Source of the DNA: Bacteroidales bacterium M2
Lineage (GTDB): Bacteria > Bacteroidota > Bacteroidia > Bacteroidales > Muribaculaceae
NCBI GenBank assembly: GCA_001689415.1
Contig: LUJM01000042.1
Span: forward strand, 1 to 59,947
Length of the DNA: 59,947 nucleotides
Direction: 5' to 3'
Shown here piece after piece: positions 17,279-28,200 of this stretch. Position numbers and translations under genes: made by a program. The notes under the pieces are model-generated. The model did not search any database, was not told the origin of the DNA, and saw nothing but the letters and a program-made list of their open reading frames with translations. How positions within the stretch are numbered: the first letter of the stretch is position 1; every line of letters starts with the position of its first letter.

Positions 17279-18883
17279 TTAAAGATTGTATACAATGGTA
17301 GTAACGCTTTGTGGATCAAGAAGAATCGAGCCGGTATCGGTAACGGTTGCTTCCTGAAGTGACTTAGAGGTCGATGTTGTATAAGAGTGTACTGTCGAAG
17401 CAGTAAAACCGCCGTCGATAGAAGTATTGATTTTCACAGGTTTTTGGCTGAAGTTGGAGTACACAGCCACGATACTTTTACCGTCGGGACTGATATATGC
17501 CGACCCGAAGAAGTTGCGGCTCTCTGCAGTCTCAAGGCCTATGCGCTTGAAGCCCGGGCGGATAAAACGGCTGAAATTACCCAGTGCCCACAGATTGAGC
17601 GACGGAGCGTACGAACCCTCACCATCGAATACCGACCCTTTGCTGCCGCCGGCCATGTCAAGGAAAATCAGAAGCCAGCGGTTATTGTGCATGTCGCGGC
17701 CGTCGATAGCAACCCAGTAGCTCCACGAACTTACGTTAGCCACGGTAAGGTCGTTGTGGATAACACGGGTCATGTAGAGGGCGCGTTCCATATCTGTTGC
17801 CGAGCCGTGACCCGAATATTCGTCGCTATTATGTTCGTCGCCCAGCATACACCATTCGGTTTGCCAGAGTTCCAGTCCGAACTGATTTGCCTTTGCAGCC
17901 GCTTTAGCGCGTACTTCGCGCATACCGTTCCAATCGGTGTCGGTCCAATAGGAATGTGCGCCGAAGAGGCGTGGTGCATGACGGAGATCACCGATATACG
18001 CTTCGTCACCTTCTGTCCAGTAGTGCGAGGCGATGTCGGTTTTCCCCGACCAGTCGCGATCGCCATTGAGATAGTCCCAACGATCGTTCTCTGCGAGAAG
18101 AATCTGAGTGTCAAGGTTTCGTTCGGTGAGAGCGCGGTCGAGCTCACGGGCAAGCTTCGCCGATTCTGAAACAGTCCAAGCAGTGCCTTCCTGATCGTGA
18201 CCGTCCCAGTATACCATCGGTTCATTGATAGGCGATATGTGGGAAATATTATAGCCCTCGTCAACAAAATGACGGGCAACATCGGCCATATAATTGGCAA
18301 ATGCCGGATATTTCGACGGCATCAGATTGGAATGCTCGCCGCGGTCACTTCGGCCCTGTCCGTTATAGGTCCACTGAACCGGAGGACAATTGCTAAAGAA
18401 TACGAATTTTTCAACACCGGCTTTGCGGGCTTGCTCCATGAAGAAGCGCTGACCTTGACATTTGGTCCAGTCGAGTGTCTTGCCGTCGGCTCCTATGTAG
18501 CTTTCGGCTCTACGGTGTACGGTCGTGATGCCCGAAGCATCTCCGATTTCAGCCGAACCTCCGCCAAGGTTCACACGCCACATCGAAAGGCCTATGCCTT
18601 TGGGTTGTCCGTTCTCTATTTCCTGACTGAAAAGAAGGTCGGCGATACCCTGCCGCGAATTGGTCCAGTCTCTTCCGACCCATGCGCACTGCCAGGCATC
18701 GGAAGCCGAAAAGCCGGCTATGGTCTGATATGTCACCGAAGGATTGATATTCACGTTTTTGTCTACGGCGTAATCTTCGGCAGGGCGACCGGGATTCGGT
18801 TCTCCCGGGTCGTAGGCATTGTCGCTGCAGGCTACAAATAGTGCGCCACAGATGATTAGTGCTGAGATATTATATAGTTTCAT
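17279..18883 (-). CDS. GH30 family surface lipoprotein, candidate endo-galactanase
   Basis: From the ATG at 18883 the product has 534 residues with a lipobox (ALFVAC, Cys19) followed by SDNAYD, an acidic surface-export-like stretch. The longer frame to 18913 would run into the SusD gene. The barrel has 'YQTIAGFSASDAWQ' (52-65), acid/base Glu221 in 'SPINEPMVYW', nucleophile Glu343 in 'LELWQTEWCML', and the C-terminal beta-sandwich 'SIVAVYSNFSQKPVKI'. The pattern fits the Glyco_hydr_30_2 group, which includes endo-beta-1,6-galactanases. With the GH2 beta-galactosidase, a galactan or arabinogalactan side-chain substrate is likely (inference). Confidence 0.85.
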   Translation of the reverse strand: MKLYNISALIICGALFVACSDNAYDPGEPNPGRPAEDYAVDKNVNINPSVTYQTIAGFSASDAWQCAWVGRDWTNSRQGIADLLFSQEIENGQPKGIGLSMWRVNLGGGSAEIGDASGITTVHRRAESYIGADGKTLDWTKCQGQRFFMEQARKAGVEKFVFFSNCPPVQWTYNGQGRSDRGEHSNLMPSKYPAFANYMADVARHFVDEGYNISHISPINEPMVYWDGHDQEGTAWTVSESAKLARELDRALTERNLDTQILLAENDRWDYLNGDRDWSGKTDIASHYWTEGDEAYIGDLRHAPRLFGAHSYWTDTDWNGMREVRAKAAAKANQFGLELWQTEWCMLGDEHNSDEYSGHGSATDMERALYMTRVIHNDLTVANVSSWSYWVAIDGRDMHNNRWLLIFLDMAGGSKGSVFDGEGSYAPSLNLWALGNFSRFIRPGFKRIGLETAESRNFFGSAYISPDGKSIVAVYSNFSQKPVKINTSIDGGFTASTVHSYTTSTSKSLQEATVTDTGSILLDPQSVTTIVYNL

Positions 18884-18903
18884 TGCTTGTTCGGATTTAA
18901 AAA

Positions 18904-20535
18904 TTATTGCCATCCAGGATTCTGCTCTATACGGCCTTCTGACATTGTAACCTCATAGAGAGGAACAGGGAACACAAGATCACGGCCTTCGACAAATGTT
19001 GCGCCTTTGTTCTGGGGTTCGCGCTGGTTTGCAGCTTCGATAGGGTCCGCATTGCTGCCTAAGTTGTAGCGGACAAATGAACCGCCGGGGCCGAAAAGAT
19101 TGCATGCCACTTTTTTACCGTTATCGTCGGTCCAGCGGCGGATATCGTAGAGACGCTGCGACTCCGTTGCAAGTTCCAGACGCCTTTCCAGACGCAGAGC
19201 ATCGCGCAGGGCTGTGCCGGTAGCCGTCACATTGTCGAGATGCACACGGCGGCGTATAAGATTGAGATTAGCACGGCAGCCGTTTTCATCACCGGTCTCA
19301 AAGCAAGCTTCTGCGTAGAGCAGCAGGATGTCGGCATAACGAAGAATTGTGTAGTTGAGGGGTGACAGATTCTCCTTGTCGAACTTGGCGGGTCGCAGAT
19401 CGAATGGAATATAATGTTTGCGGCTCACGCGGCACGATTTGTTGTCGGCCGGATTGATATGGTATGAACCGTCTTTGTTGCGGTCACCCTGCTTCTTGAC
19501 CAGTCCTTCGAAGTTTGTTTCACCGGGAATTGATTTGGCTCCGCTCTTGATGATAGTCCATGCCAGTCGTTCGGTGTCGCCGGCCTCGATGAAAGCATTT
19601 TCAAGGTCAGAAGTGGGTACACCCCAGCCCCAGCCGTCCATGTCGCCGCTGTTGCGGTTACCGCTGATCATGGGGATATTTCCACCGAGTTTATAGGTCT
19701 CGTCGTAGATGTTCTGCACTTCGAAGAGCGACTCGCGGTTGTTTTCGTAGAGCAGATTCCAGTTCTGTCCGAAGTCGGGCATCAGATCATATTCATTGGT
19801 ATCGATGAGCTTTTTCAGAGTGGCTTTCGCTTTCTCGAATCGTCCGGCATACACCTGCGATTTTCCGAGCAGGCCCAACGCCGCACCGGAAGTTGCACGC
19901 CCTATCTCCGAACTATTCAGTTCACTGCGGGCGGGCAGATTCTTAGAGGCGAAGTCGAAGTCTTCCTCAATGAAGTCATAGCATGCGTCGATCGACGAAC
20001 GGGTGATACCCGCTACATCAGAAGGCATAAGGAAACCTGTCACAAGAGGCACACCGCCGAAATTCTTCACAAGTTCGAAGTAGAAGTAACCACGGAGGAA
20101 GCGGGCTTCTGCCATAAGGCGGTTCTTGAAATTCTCGTCCATAGGCACGCCGGGGATTCGGTCAAGAGCTATATTGCATTTGAGAATGCCTTTGTAGCGA
20201 TATTGCCAGAAGTCGGAAATCGAGCCGTTGCTCTGCCCTACTCCCATGTAGTGTGCAAGAGAAATATACTCTTCCTGATTTTGGCCGGTGTTGCCCATCC
20301 AGTAGTCGTCGGTGCACATGTCGCAGAGAATCCACATACGCTCGGCTGTCCACCACTGATAGTCGCTGATTGAATTGTAGCAGCCGACGACAAACGACTC
20401 TGCATCTTCGGCGTTTTGAAAATAGGTGTCGAGGTTCTCCTGTCCGCGCACTTCCTCATCAAGGAAGTCATCGCACGAAGTGGTGGCCGTCATCAGGCCG
20501 AGAACCGCAAATGCTGTCAGTAATATCTTTTTCAT
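18904..20535 (-). CDS. SusD/RagB-like glycan-binding lipoprotein
   Basis: The 543-residue protein has a lipobox (ATTSC, Cys21) and the acidic DDFLDEE after it, consistent with surface display. SusD features include 'YFQNAEDAESFVVGCYN', 'AEARFLRGYFYFELVKNFGGVPLV', 'ASKNLPA', 'TSGAALGLLGKSQVYAGRFEKA', 'LRYADILLLYAEACFETG', and the final 'VFPVPLYEVTMSEGRIEQNPGW'. It forms the lid of the SusC pore encoded 13 nt upstream and captures the oligosaccharide. Confidence 0.95.
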   Translation of the reverse strand: MKKILLTAFAVLGLMTATTSCDDFLDEEVRGQENLDTYFQNAEDAESFVVGCYNSISDYQWWTAERMWILCDMCTDDYWMGNTGQNQEEYISLAHYMGVGQSNGSISDFWQYRYKGILKCNIALDRIPGVPMDENFKNRLMAEARFLRGYFYFELVKNFGGVPLVTGFLMPSDVAGITRSSIDACYDFIEEDFDFASKNLPARSELNSSEIGRATSGAALGLLGKSQVYAGRFEKAKATLKKLIDTNEYDLMPDFGQNWNLLYENNRESLFEVQNIYDETYKLGGNIPMISGNRNSGDMDGWGWGVPTSDLENAFIEAGDTERLAWTIIKSGAKSIPGETNFEGLVKKQGDRNKDGSYHINPADNKSCRVSRKHYIPFDLRPAKFDKENLSPLNYTILRYADILLLYAEACFETGDENGCRANLNLIRRRVHLDNVTATGTALRDALRLERRLELATESQRLYDIRRWTDDNGKKVACNLFGPGGSFVRYNLGSNADPIEAANQREPQNKGATFVEGRDLVFPVPLYEVTMSEGRIEQNPGWQ

Positions 20536-20548
20536 GATTATAGTCTGG

Positions 20549-23500
20549 TTAGAATTTGAAATCCACGCCGAAGAGGAAAGTACGCGGATTCGGATACGAA
20601 TTCCAGTCGATACCGGTGCTTATTGAGCCGCCGTCGGTCTGCGGACGTTCGGGATCAAGTCCTTTATACTTGGTAATGGTAAAGAGATTCTGTGCCGACA
20701 CATAGAAGCGCAGCGAGGTATTGCCAAGCAGACTCTTGGGTAAGGTGTAGCCCAGCTGCATCATCTTGCACCGGAAGTATGAACCGTCTTCGACATAGAA
20801 ACTTGACACACGGTTGTAGTTCTGGTTGTTGTCGTTGGCCGACAGACGTGGCAAATCGTTCGAAGTTCCTTCTCCATGCCACGTTTTGTCGAAAGTACCG
20901 GCCCACACGTTGTCGCCGGAGGCTCCGGAGTAGCGGCGTTTGGTGGTATTGAACACGTCGTTGCCGAAAGTACCGTAGAAGTTGGTTGAGAAATAGAAGC
21001 TACGCCAGTTCAGCGTCAGACTGAGACCGGCCATTAGTTTGGGATACGCATTGCCTATATAGCGTTTGTCGCCGTCGTCGATAGAACCGTTGTTGTTAAG
21101 GTCGAGGAAACGGATATCGCCGGGAACGGCATTAGGCTGAATAAGATTGCCGTGCTCGTCGGTGTGTGACTTAACCTCGGCCCAGTTCTGGAATATTCCG
21201 TCGGCCACAAAACCGTAGAATCGGCTGATTGCTCCTCCGTCCTCATTGCGGATAATTTTGTCCATATTGAAGTCTTCCGACAGAACAGGACCGTCGCCCG
21301 ACAGTTTAAGGGCTTTGTTCTTCACTCCGGACAGATTAATTCCGACACTGTAGGCGAATTCGCCGGCACGGTCACGCCAGTTGAGCGATAGCTCCCAGCC
21401 CGTGGCCTGCATCTTGCCGATGTTCATGGTCACGGCACCGTTCCAGTTGGGATAGCCGAGCGACAGAATGTTTTCTTTCTTGTAGAGCATATCGTGCGAC
21501 TTTTTACGGTAAACATCGAAAGTCATGTCGAGGCGCGAATTCAGAAAGCTTACATCCAGACCGAGGTCGAAATCTTCCACAGTCTCCCAGCGGAGTTTGT
21601 TGTTGCCCACGCTCGAAATCGAGGCTCCTGGTACTCGGACTCCGCCAATAACTGCAGCGGTGTTGTCGAGCAAGGTAAGGTAGGCCGACGAATCAATATT
21701 CTGGTTACCCACACGGCCCCAGCCAAGACGGAGTTTAAGATTGTTGACTACTGTCTGGTTGCGCATGAACGACTCATTGCTGATGCGCCATGCACCCGAC
21801 ACAGCCGGGAAGGTAGCATAGCGATTGCCCTTCGCAAATTTCGAAGAACCGTCCACGCGCACTGATGCCGTGATGTAGTAGCGGTTGTCGAAGTTGTACA
21901 TTGCGCGACCGAGATACGATACAAGGGTGTTGTACGAGGTGTTGCCGTCAGAGTTCTGATTGATTGTGCCGGCATGCACCTCTTTGAGGTTGCTGCTCGA
22001 TCCGGGCACATTGTCACGCGAGCCGTAAACCCAATAGTCGGCAAATTTTTCAGCAGTGAAACCTGCCATTGCGTTGATATTGTGTTTCTCCGCAATCGTT
22101 GTGTTGTAGTTGACGGTGTTGGTCCAGTTCCAGTCAACATTCTGACTCATGCGGCGGCTTACATGGTTGTTTACTTCCTGCTCCTGCTGGTCGATAAAGA
22201 ATTTGGGAGTAAAACCGTCGGTGCGGCGGAAACGTGCGTTGACACCAAATTGTGAGCGGAGAGTGAGGCCGTCAATAGGGCTTACTTGCACATATGGGTC
22301 TAAGAACATGCCGAATTCACGCGAGTGACCGTTGGCACGCGATATAGAACCGGCAGGATTGTGGGTGGAGTTGTTGTAGCTGCGCTGATAGTTGTTGTAG
22401 GGATTGCCGCCCCATTCCGATTCGGGCTTGAAAACCGGAGTAGTAGGGTCCATGGCCATGATAGAACCGAAATCACTCGGGCTATCGTCCCACGATTCCA
22501 TACGCGGAGCCATGTTGACACCGGCGAGAACGTACTTGTTGAAACGGTATTCCGTGTTGAGGCGTACATTGAGCTTATCCCAGTAGCCATAGTCGAACTG
22601 CGAATCATTCTTGAAGTAGCCCACGCTCAAACTGTAAATATAGTTCTTGGTGCCACCGGCAAGATTGAACTGATAGTTCTGAATCATGGCTGTCTTGTTG
22701 ACCACGGTATCCCACCAGTCGGTTCCTTCGGCATCTGTGTAGCCCGATTTGGGGCTGTTCCACAGAGGACTGCGTCCGTCGTTGGTATAGCGGGCCTTGT
22801 ATACCTTCTCGTATTCGGCAGCGCCGGCCATTGCGGGCTTCTTCAAGGTCTGGAAGCCGGCCGATGCCGAGAAGTTGAAGTTTGTACGTCCTTCAGCACC
22901 TTTCTTGGTTGTGACAAGAATCACACCGTTGCTGCCTCGTGTACCATAGATTGCCGACGACGACGCGTCTTTCAGCACCTCCATGCTTTCAATATCTCCG
23001 GCGTTGAGGAAGTTGACGTCAGTACCGATTGGCACACCGTCCACCACATAAAGTGGTTCGGAGCCGTTCACCGTTGTCACACCGCGGATAATAACCTTGG
23101 GTGCGCTTCCCGGACCGCCGCCCGACGAAATCTGTACGCCGTTCACTTTACCCTGAAGGGCGTCCATCGGGTTGCCGGTGGTCACTTCGGTTATCTGGCT
23201 ACCTTTGACAGTGGAGATGGAGCTCGTAAGATCGCTTTTCTTCACCACGCCATAGCCAACAACAACAAGTTCGTCAAGATTCTCTGAACTTTCGATGAGC
23301 TCGACATCGATTTGTGTGCGCCCGTCGACCTTGATACTTTGTGATTTAAAACCGATGTAAGAAAAGGTTAAAGTTCCTTTTGCATCGACAGTTACGGTAT
23401 ATTTGCCGTCGATGTCGGTAGTCACACCGGTGGTGCCGGTCTGCACACTGGCACCTGTCAGCGGCTCGCCGGTGGTGTCGGTCACCGTACCGCTCACTTT

Positions 23501-23563
23501 AATCTGTGCCGTGGCGCATAAGCTGACCAGAGCCACGCACAGAAGTGTTATATATCGTTTCAT
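20549..23563 (-). CDS. SusC/RagA TonB-linked outer-membrane transporter
   Basis: The 1004-residue protein has a signal peptide (1-19), a carboxypeptidase-regulatory-like domain (IKVSGTVTDTTGEPLTGASVQTG, about 21-95) and a TonB-box region 'ELVVVGYGVVKKSDLTSS'. The plug follows with 'NPMDALQGKVNGVQI', 'PLYVVDGVPIG' and 'SMEVLKDASSSAIYGTRGSNGVILVTTKKG', then a 22-strand barrel ending 'NPRTFLFGVDFKF'. It imports the glycan fragments bound by SusD, using TonB energy. Gene order and 6-13 nt spacings show one operon with its neighbours. Confidence 0.96.
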   Translation of the reverse strand: MKRYITLLCVALVSLCATAQIKVSGTVTDTTGEPLTGASVQTGTTGVTTDIDGKYTVTVDAKGTLTFSYIGFKSQSIKVDGRTQIDVELIESSENLDELVVVGYGVVKKSDLTSSISTVKGSQITEVTTGNPMDALQGKVNGVQISSGGGPGSAPKVIIRGVTTVNGSEPLYVVDGVPIGTDVNFLNAGDIESMEVLKDASSSAIYGTRGSNGVILVTTKKGAEGRTNFNFSASAGFQTLKKPAMAGAAEYEKVYKARYTNDGRSPLWNSPKSGYTDAEGTDWWDTVVNKTAMIQNYQFNLAGGTKNYIYSLSVGYFKNDSQFDYGYWDKLNVRLNTEYRFNKYVLAGVNMAPRMESWDDSPSDFGSIMAMDPTTPVFKPESEWGGNPYNNYQRSYNNSTHNPAGSISRANGHSREFGMFLDPYVQVSPIDGLTLRSQFGVNARFRRTDGFTPKFFIDQQEQEVNNHVSRRMSQNVDWNWTNTVNYNTTIAEKHNINAMAGFTAEKFADYWVYGSRDNVPGSSSNLKEVHAGTINQNSDGNTSYNTLVSYLGRAMYNFDNRYYITASVRVDGSSKFAKGNRYATFPAVSGAWRISNESFMRNQTVVNNLKLRLGWGRVGNQNIDSSAYLTLLDNTAAVIGGVRVPGASISSVGNNKLRWETVEDFDLGLDVSFLNSRLDMTFDVYRKKSHDMLYKKENILSLGYPNWNGAVTMNIGKMQATGWELSLNWRDRAGEFAYSVGINLSGVKNKALKLSGDGPVLSEDFNMDKIIRNEDGGAISRFYGFVADGIFQNWAEVKSHTDEHGNLIQPNAVPGDIRFLDLNNNGSIDDGDKRYIGNAYPKLMAGLSLTLNWRSFYFSTNFYGTFGNDVFNTTKRRYSGASGDNVWAGTFDKTWHGEGTSNDLPRLSANDNNQNYNRVSSFYVEDGSYFRCKMMQLGYTLPKSLLGNTSLRFYVSAQNLFTITKYKGLDPERPQTDGGSISTGIDWNSYPNPRTFLFGVDFKF

Positions 23564-23569
23564 ACAATT

Positions 23570-25054
23570 TTACTTTTTAACAGGTACAATTTTCATGTGG
23601 TCGAGATGGGCGTCCATAATCAGGTTGTATTTGCCGTCGGCCGGAATTAACGGCTTGAACCATTTATCCTCGGCGCGTTTGCCATCCCACTTTGGATTAG
23701 TCACTTCGCCATACCAGCCGCAGATTTCCGGGTCCTGCTCGTCGTCGGCACGCCATGTGCAATAGTTCCACCAACCGTCGGGGTGATAGTTATGGATAAT
23801 GAATCCGGAGTGACGGCCGGCCTTTAAATTCAGAGGTTCGGGCAGACGATAGATGTGCGGATTCACTGCATCCTGCTCAAAACGCATGATGTTACCGGGG
23901 CCTTCGGTGGTATAGCCGAAATAGAATTCGATATATTCCTCGCCCGATTTCCAGCGGTCGAGTTCCTGTGCGCCGAAAGTGTGGGGTACGGGGTCGACAG
24001 CCTCTTCAATACTGTAAGTCTCAATGCTATAGCTGCATTTCACTGTATTGAACTTTATGAGGTAGTACTTCTGTGGGGTGTCGAGCACAAAAGGTTTGGC
24101 TATCGCCGGATCCGAAACTATTTTGGTATTGTCGGCAGGGTCAAGACCGATGCACAGCGGCGCGAAGTCGTTGCGTTGCGGCAGGAAGAAAATCTCCGTA
24201 CCCGCTTTTTCATTGTAGTAGCGTGCTTCGTACTCGAATGGTCCGGTGTGAGAAATGAGCATCGGCACGCCCATTACATCCGAATTGAGTTCTTCTGCCG
24301 TTGCCACGTCGGCAAGCCACATCTTGGCAAAGTCGGGGGTATCGCTCACGTGCACGATTGTTGTGGCCTCTGTGAGGTTGTCCCATTTGTCAATGGCACT
24401 GATATTGATTGTGTAGTCGCCGTTTTTGGCGGGGAATTCAATAGTGCGACTGAAGGTATACGACGTAACGTTTTCGAATTCAGTAACGGTCGACAAGAAA
24501 TCAATTTCCGGAATCGCCACGCTCACGGCGTTCAGTTCGCGGTCGTCGGTCACAGTAAAAGTTAAATCGAGAACAGCCTTATCGGCAAGAACAACCGTTA
24601 CCTCTTGGGCCGGAGCAACGGCAAATTTCGGAGCCTCGATATCGCCGTTCATATCTATGGTGACTGTGGTCGACGTCGAATTGCCGAGCACATCGAATGC
24701 AGATACAAGCACGTCGAATTTGTCACCGGCCTCACTGAGGTCAGATGTAATTTGATAATCCAGTTCGTAGGAGCTTTTTGCCTCCCCATAGATAGAGAGA
24801 AGGTCGATACGTTTGTCGAGATACAGCGGCAGGCACTCAAGGGTAATTTGACTGAGGCCGTCGGCATCGTTCACTGTGCCTGTGATGTGCAAGGTCTGAC
24901 CGGGGCGCCCACCGATGACAGACTTATCAATGGCTATCTCGGGATTTTTCCCATCGACCGACGGCCAAGTCTCATTGTCATCGCTGCACGCAGTCGAGGC
25001 GCATGCCAGCATTAATGCCACCAGTGCACTCCAATAGAAATGCTTTCTTCTCAT
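23570..25054 (-). CDS. PUL surface lipoprotein with Ig-like domains
   Basis: From the ATG at 25054 the product has 494 residues with a lipobox (STAC) and SDDNE after the Cys. The longer frame to 25123 overlaps the -7 box and is rejected. Two Ig-like repeats follow (GQTLHITGTVNDADGLSQITLE; LDLTFTVTDDRELNAVSVAIPE), then SusE/F-like modules with many Trp and Tyr (DGWWNYCTWRADDEQDPEICGWYG). It is the first gene of the operon, a position not usual for SusE. It is probably a glycan-binding surface protein for the same substrate as SusC/D. Confidence 0.8.
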   Translation of the reverse strand: MRRKHFYWSALVALMLACASTACSDDNETWPSVDGKNPEIAIDKSVIGGRPGQTLHITGTVNDADGLSQITLECLPLYLDKRIDLLSIYGEAKSSYELDYQITSDLSEAGDKFDVLVSAFDVLGNSTSTTVTIDMNGDIEAPKFAVAPAQEVTVVLADKAVLDLTFTVTDDRELNAVSVAIPEIDFLSTVTEFENVTSYTFSRTIEFPAKNGDYTINISAIDKWDNLTEATTIVHVSDTPDFAKMWLADVATAEELNSDVMGVPMLISHTGPFEYEARYYNEKAGTEIFFLPQRNDFAPLCIGLDPADNTKIVSDPAIAKPFVLDTPQKYYLIKFNTVKCSYSIETYSIEEAVDPVPHTFGAQELDRWKSGEEYIEFYFGYTTEGPGNIMRFEQDAVNPHIYRLPEPLNLKAGRHSGFIIHNYHPDGWWNYCTWRADDEQDPEICGWYGEVTNPKWDGKRAEDKWFKPLIPADGKYNLIMDAHLDHMKIVPVKK

Positions 25055-25120
25055 AAGATAATTGATGCGAGTTGAGTGGTTTGGTAATAGATTTAAAGTT
25101 GTAATAATTTTTAACAATTG

Positions 25121-25128
25121 CAAAATTA
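25121..25128 (-). promoter_or_regulatory. -7 box of the PUL operon
   Basis: Read leftward it is TAATTTTG, giving a leader of about 60 nt before 25054. No TTTG -33 box is at the usual distance, as expected for a promoter that depends on an activator such as the divergent HTCS. Confidence 0.5.
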
Positions 25129-25236
25129 AGCCTTAGCGGCTGTTCGCAGCGGTTGTTTTTTCGTCATACTAAGTCGATAATCCGTCAAAAAGCCTTTTCA
25201 ATAGTACCAATAGCCGTTTTTTCGCAATTTAATAAT

Positions 25237-25244
25237 TATCTTTG
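25237..25244 (+). promoter_or_regulatory. -7 box of the HTCS gene
   Basis: TATCTTTG matches TAnnTTTG. The transcript would start near 25251, leaving only 8-14 nt before the candidate start codons at 25259 and 25265. Confidence 0.6.
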
Positions 25245-25258
25245 CAGAGAAACGTACC

Positions 25259-28200
25259 ATGATTATGAATCGACAGAAACTCTTTTTGCTGCTCATTGTG
25301 TTGCTTGTGGCAGCAGCCAATGTCGATGCCGCACGCAATATTCTGCGACTCGGCTTCGAGCACGGGCTATCCAACAATTACGTCATGGGCATCGCACAAG
25401 ACCGCAACGGATTCGTATGGATTTCCACCGAGTCGGGTCTAAACAGATACGACGGTTCTTCTTTCCGTGTTTTTAATAAGGAAGGACAGACAGCTCTATC
25501 GGCTAACGAGCTAAACCGCATCTGCGCCGACACCATAAACAACGTTCTTTGGATTGCCACTCAACGCCACGGCCTCGACCGCCTCGACTGCAACAGCTAT
25601 AAACTACAGAACTACGCCCACGACGGCGGCAATCCGAATTCTATAGGAAGCGACGGCGTAACCGATGTAATCGTCGACACTCCGCGCCGGTGTCTCTGGG
25701 TGAGCACATACACCGACGGACTCGACCGCTTCGATCCGACCACAGGCGTATTCGAACACTTCAACTCCCGCACCCTACCCGACTGGCCCGACAACCAGCT
25801 TTGGTGCGTAGCTATCGGCAACAACGGCAACGTGCTCACCGGACATGTCGGTGCCGGTTTCACAGTACTCGACCCTGAGCGCCGCAGAGTGCGCAACTTC
25901 CGCCACATTCCCGCCGACCCACAATCACTCCCAGGCAATCAAGTGCGTTCGGTACTTGTCGATTCTTACCGCAATATATGGGTAGGCACAGATGAAGGTC
26001 TCGCCTTGTTCGACGAGCCCTCGGGAACATTCACGTGTTTCGAACCCGACGACAACGGAACACTCGGCACCGGCGCTCCCCATAATATAATGCACCTTGC
26101 CGAGACAAAAGACGGCAGACTGTGGATATCGACAGAAAACGGCGGTGTCCGCATTCTCGACATTCGCAACAGTCTCGGCAAACGCTCGCGCGACGTGCGC
26201 TTCAAGCACATCGGTGTACAACCGGAAGGGTTCGACGGCACCGGGGTATCGAACAAAACAATCCACAGCGTGTTCGAAGACTCGTTCGGAAATATTTGGA
26301 TAGGCACCTATGGCGACGGTCTGGATGTCATTGCGCGGCGCGACGTACCATTCGAGCGAATCCACACCCGCTCGCTTCCCCTGACAGCCACTTTCAACTC
26401 CGTAATGTCGCTTTGCGCAATCGGCGACACTCTTGCCGCCGGAACCGACGGCGCCGGCATAGACCTCTTCGGTCCCGACCGGCTCATTGCCAACATCAAA
26501 CCGTCGGCATCCAATCTTCCGGGCGATGCAGTGATTTCGCTCACTGCCGACAACCGCGGTAATCTATGGGTCGGAACTTATGCCGGAAGCGTTGCCATGA
26601 TAGACCGCAACCTGCGCATCAATGATGTTTCAGCCCCCGGAATGACCGATGTCCGCGCACTTTGCGTTCTTCGCGACGGCCGCGTGCTTGCAGGGTGTGG
26701 CCAAGGTGTGGTCGTATATGCCCCGGACGGCTCCATTATCCGCACCCTACTCTATTCTCGCGGCGAAATCGATGACCAGTGGATACGCACTATACTCGAG
26801 CGCCCCGACGGCAACATATGGATAGGGTTCTTCGGAGGCGGCATATCGGTTTACAACAGCGACTTTCAGCGTATCCGCTCGATTAAAAGCTGGGACGGTC
26901 TCCCATCCAACACCGTCAACCATCTCATAGCCAATCCTCACGGCGGAGTTTGGGCTGCCACAGGCGATGGCCTCACCCTCGTCAACGATTCCGTGCGCAT
27001 CGACACAATCATAGGCACACGCAACGGACTCGCAGGCCCTTGCGTGCGGGCCCTCTGCTACGACCCCGACGGAAAACTGTGGCTGAGTACAACCTCCGGC
27101 ATCAGCAGTCTCGATACTGAAGGCAGCATCTGCAACTACGGCACTCCCGACGGAGTTGTCGGCGGCGATTTCTATGGCGCAGCCGTTACCTCGTCGCCCG
27201 ACGGGCGCATATCTTTCGGCTCTCATTCAGGCATATTCTCCTTTGACCCCAAGGAGTTCCGATCCGACGGTACGATTGCTGCCCCCGTAATTTCAAGTAT
27301 CACCATCTATGGAGCCAACCCAAAAGACAGCTACTTCGAAATCTATTCGCCGGGTAAGACTATCAAACTACCCTACAACCAGAATACCCTGCGAATCGAA
27401 TTCAACGTTCTCGACCTTTCGCTCACATCAGCTGTCGACTACCGCTATAAAGTCGACGGCATCGGCGACCGCTGGTATTCCGCCACCAACGGCGCCGGAC
27501 TATATCTGCGCAATCTCAGTCCGGGGAAATACACTGTCACCATCGAAGCAGCCCTGCACAACCACCCCGACGTTACCGCAACAACAAACTTGAATATAGT
27601 AGTTGAGCCCCCTGTATGGGCTACATGGTGGGCACGGCTCATCTATTTTATCATAGCTGCCGTAATTGCGTTTTTCGCCATACGATTCTACAAAAAACGC
27701 CTTTCACTCGAATATGAGCTCACCCTCGAGCGACGCAACAACCGACACACCGAACGTCTCAATGCTGAGCGCATGCGCTTCTTCACAAACATCACCCACG
27801 AGCTACGCACGCCACTCACGCTCATCCTCGGGCCTATCGAAGACATGAAAGCCGACCGAAACATGACACCGGCAAATGCTCGCAAGCTCACCGTAATCCA
27901 CAAATCGGCCCTACATCTGCTACAGCTCATCAACACTATTCTCGAATTCCGCAAGACCGAAACGCAGAACTGTCATCTAAAAGTGACAAACGCCGACATT
28001 GCACTCACTATAGCCAACATAGGCCGACGCTACAGTGACCTCAACACCAACAGCGCCCTCAAAATCGACACCGACATCGAGCACGGCGACTATACCCAAT
28101 GGTACGACCCCGAAATAATAACCATGATAGTCGACAACCTCATGTCGAACGCCTGTAAATACACCTCTTCGGGGCACGTGACGCTACGATTGCGCCACAC

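Noticed and set aside
17387..18169. 260-codon rightward frame opposite the GH30 gene
   Set aside because: Shadow of a clear glycoside hydrolase.
22325..23287. 320-codon rightward frame opposite the SusC gene
   Set aside because: It is the mirror of SusC coding sequence; the SusC frame has full family motifs and the antisense frame has none.
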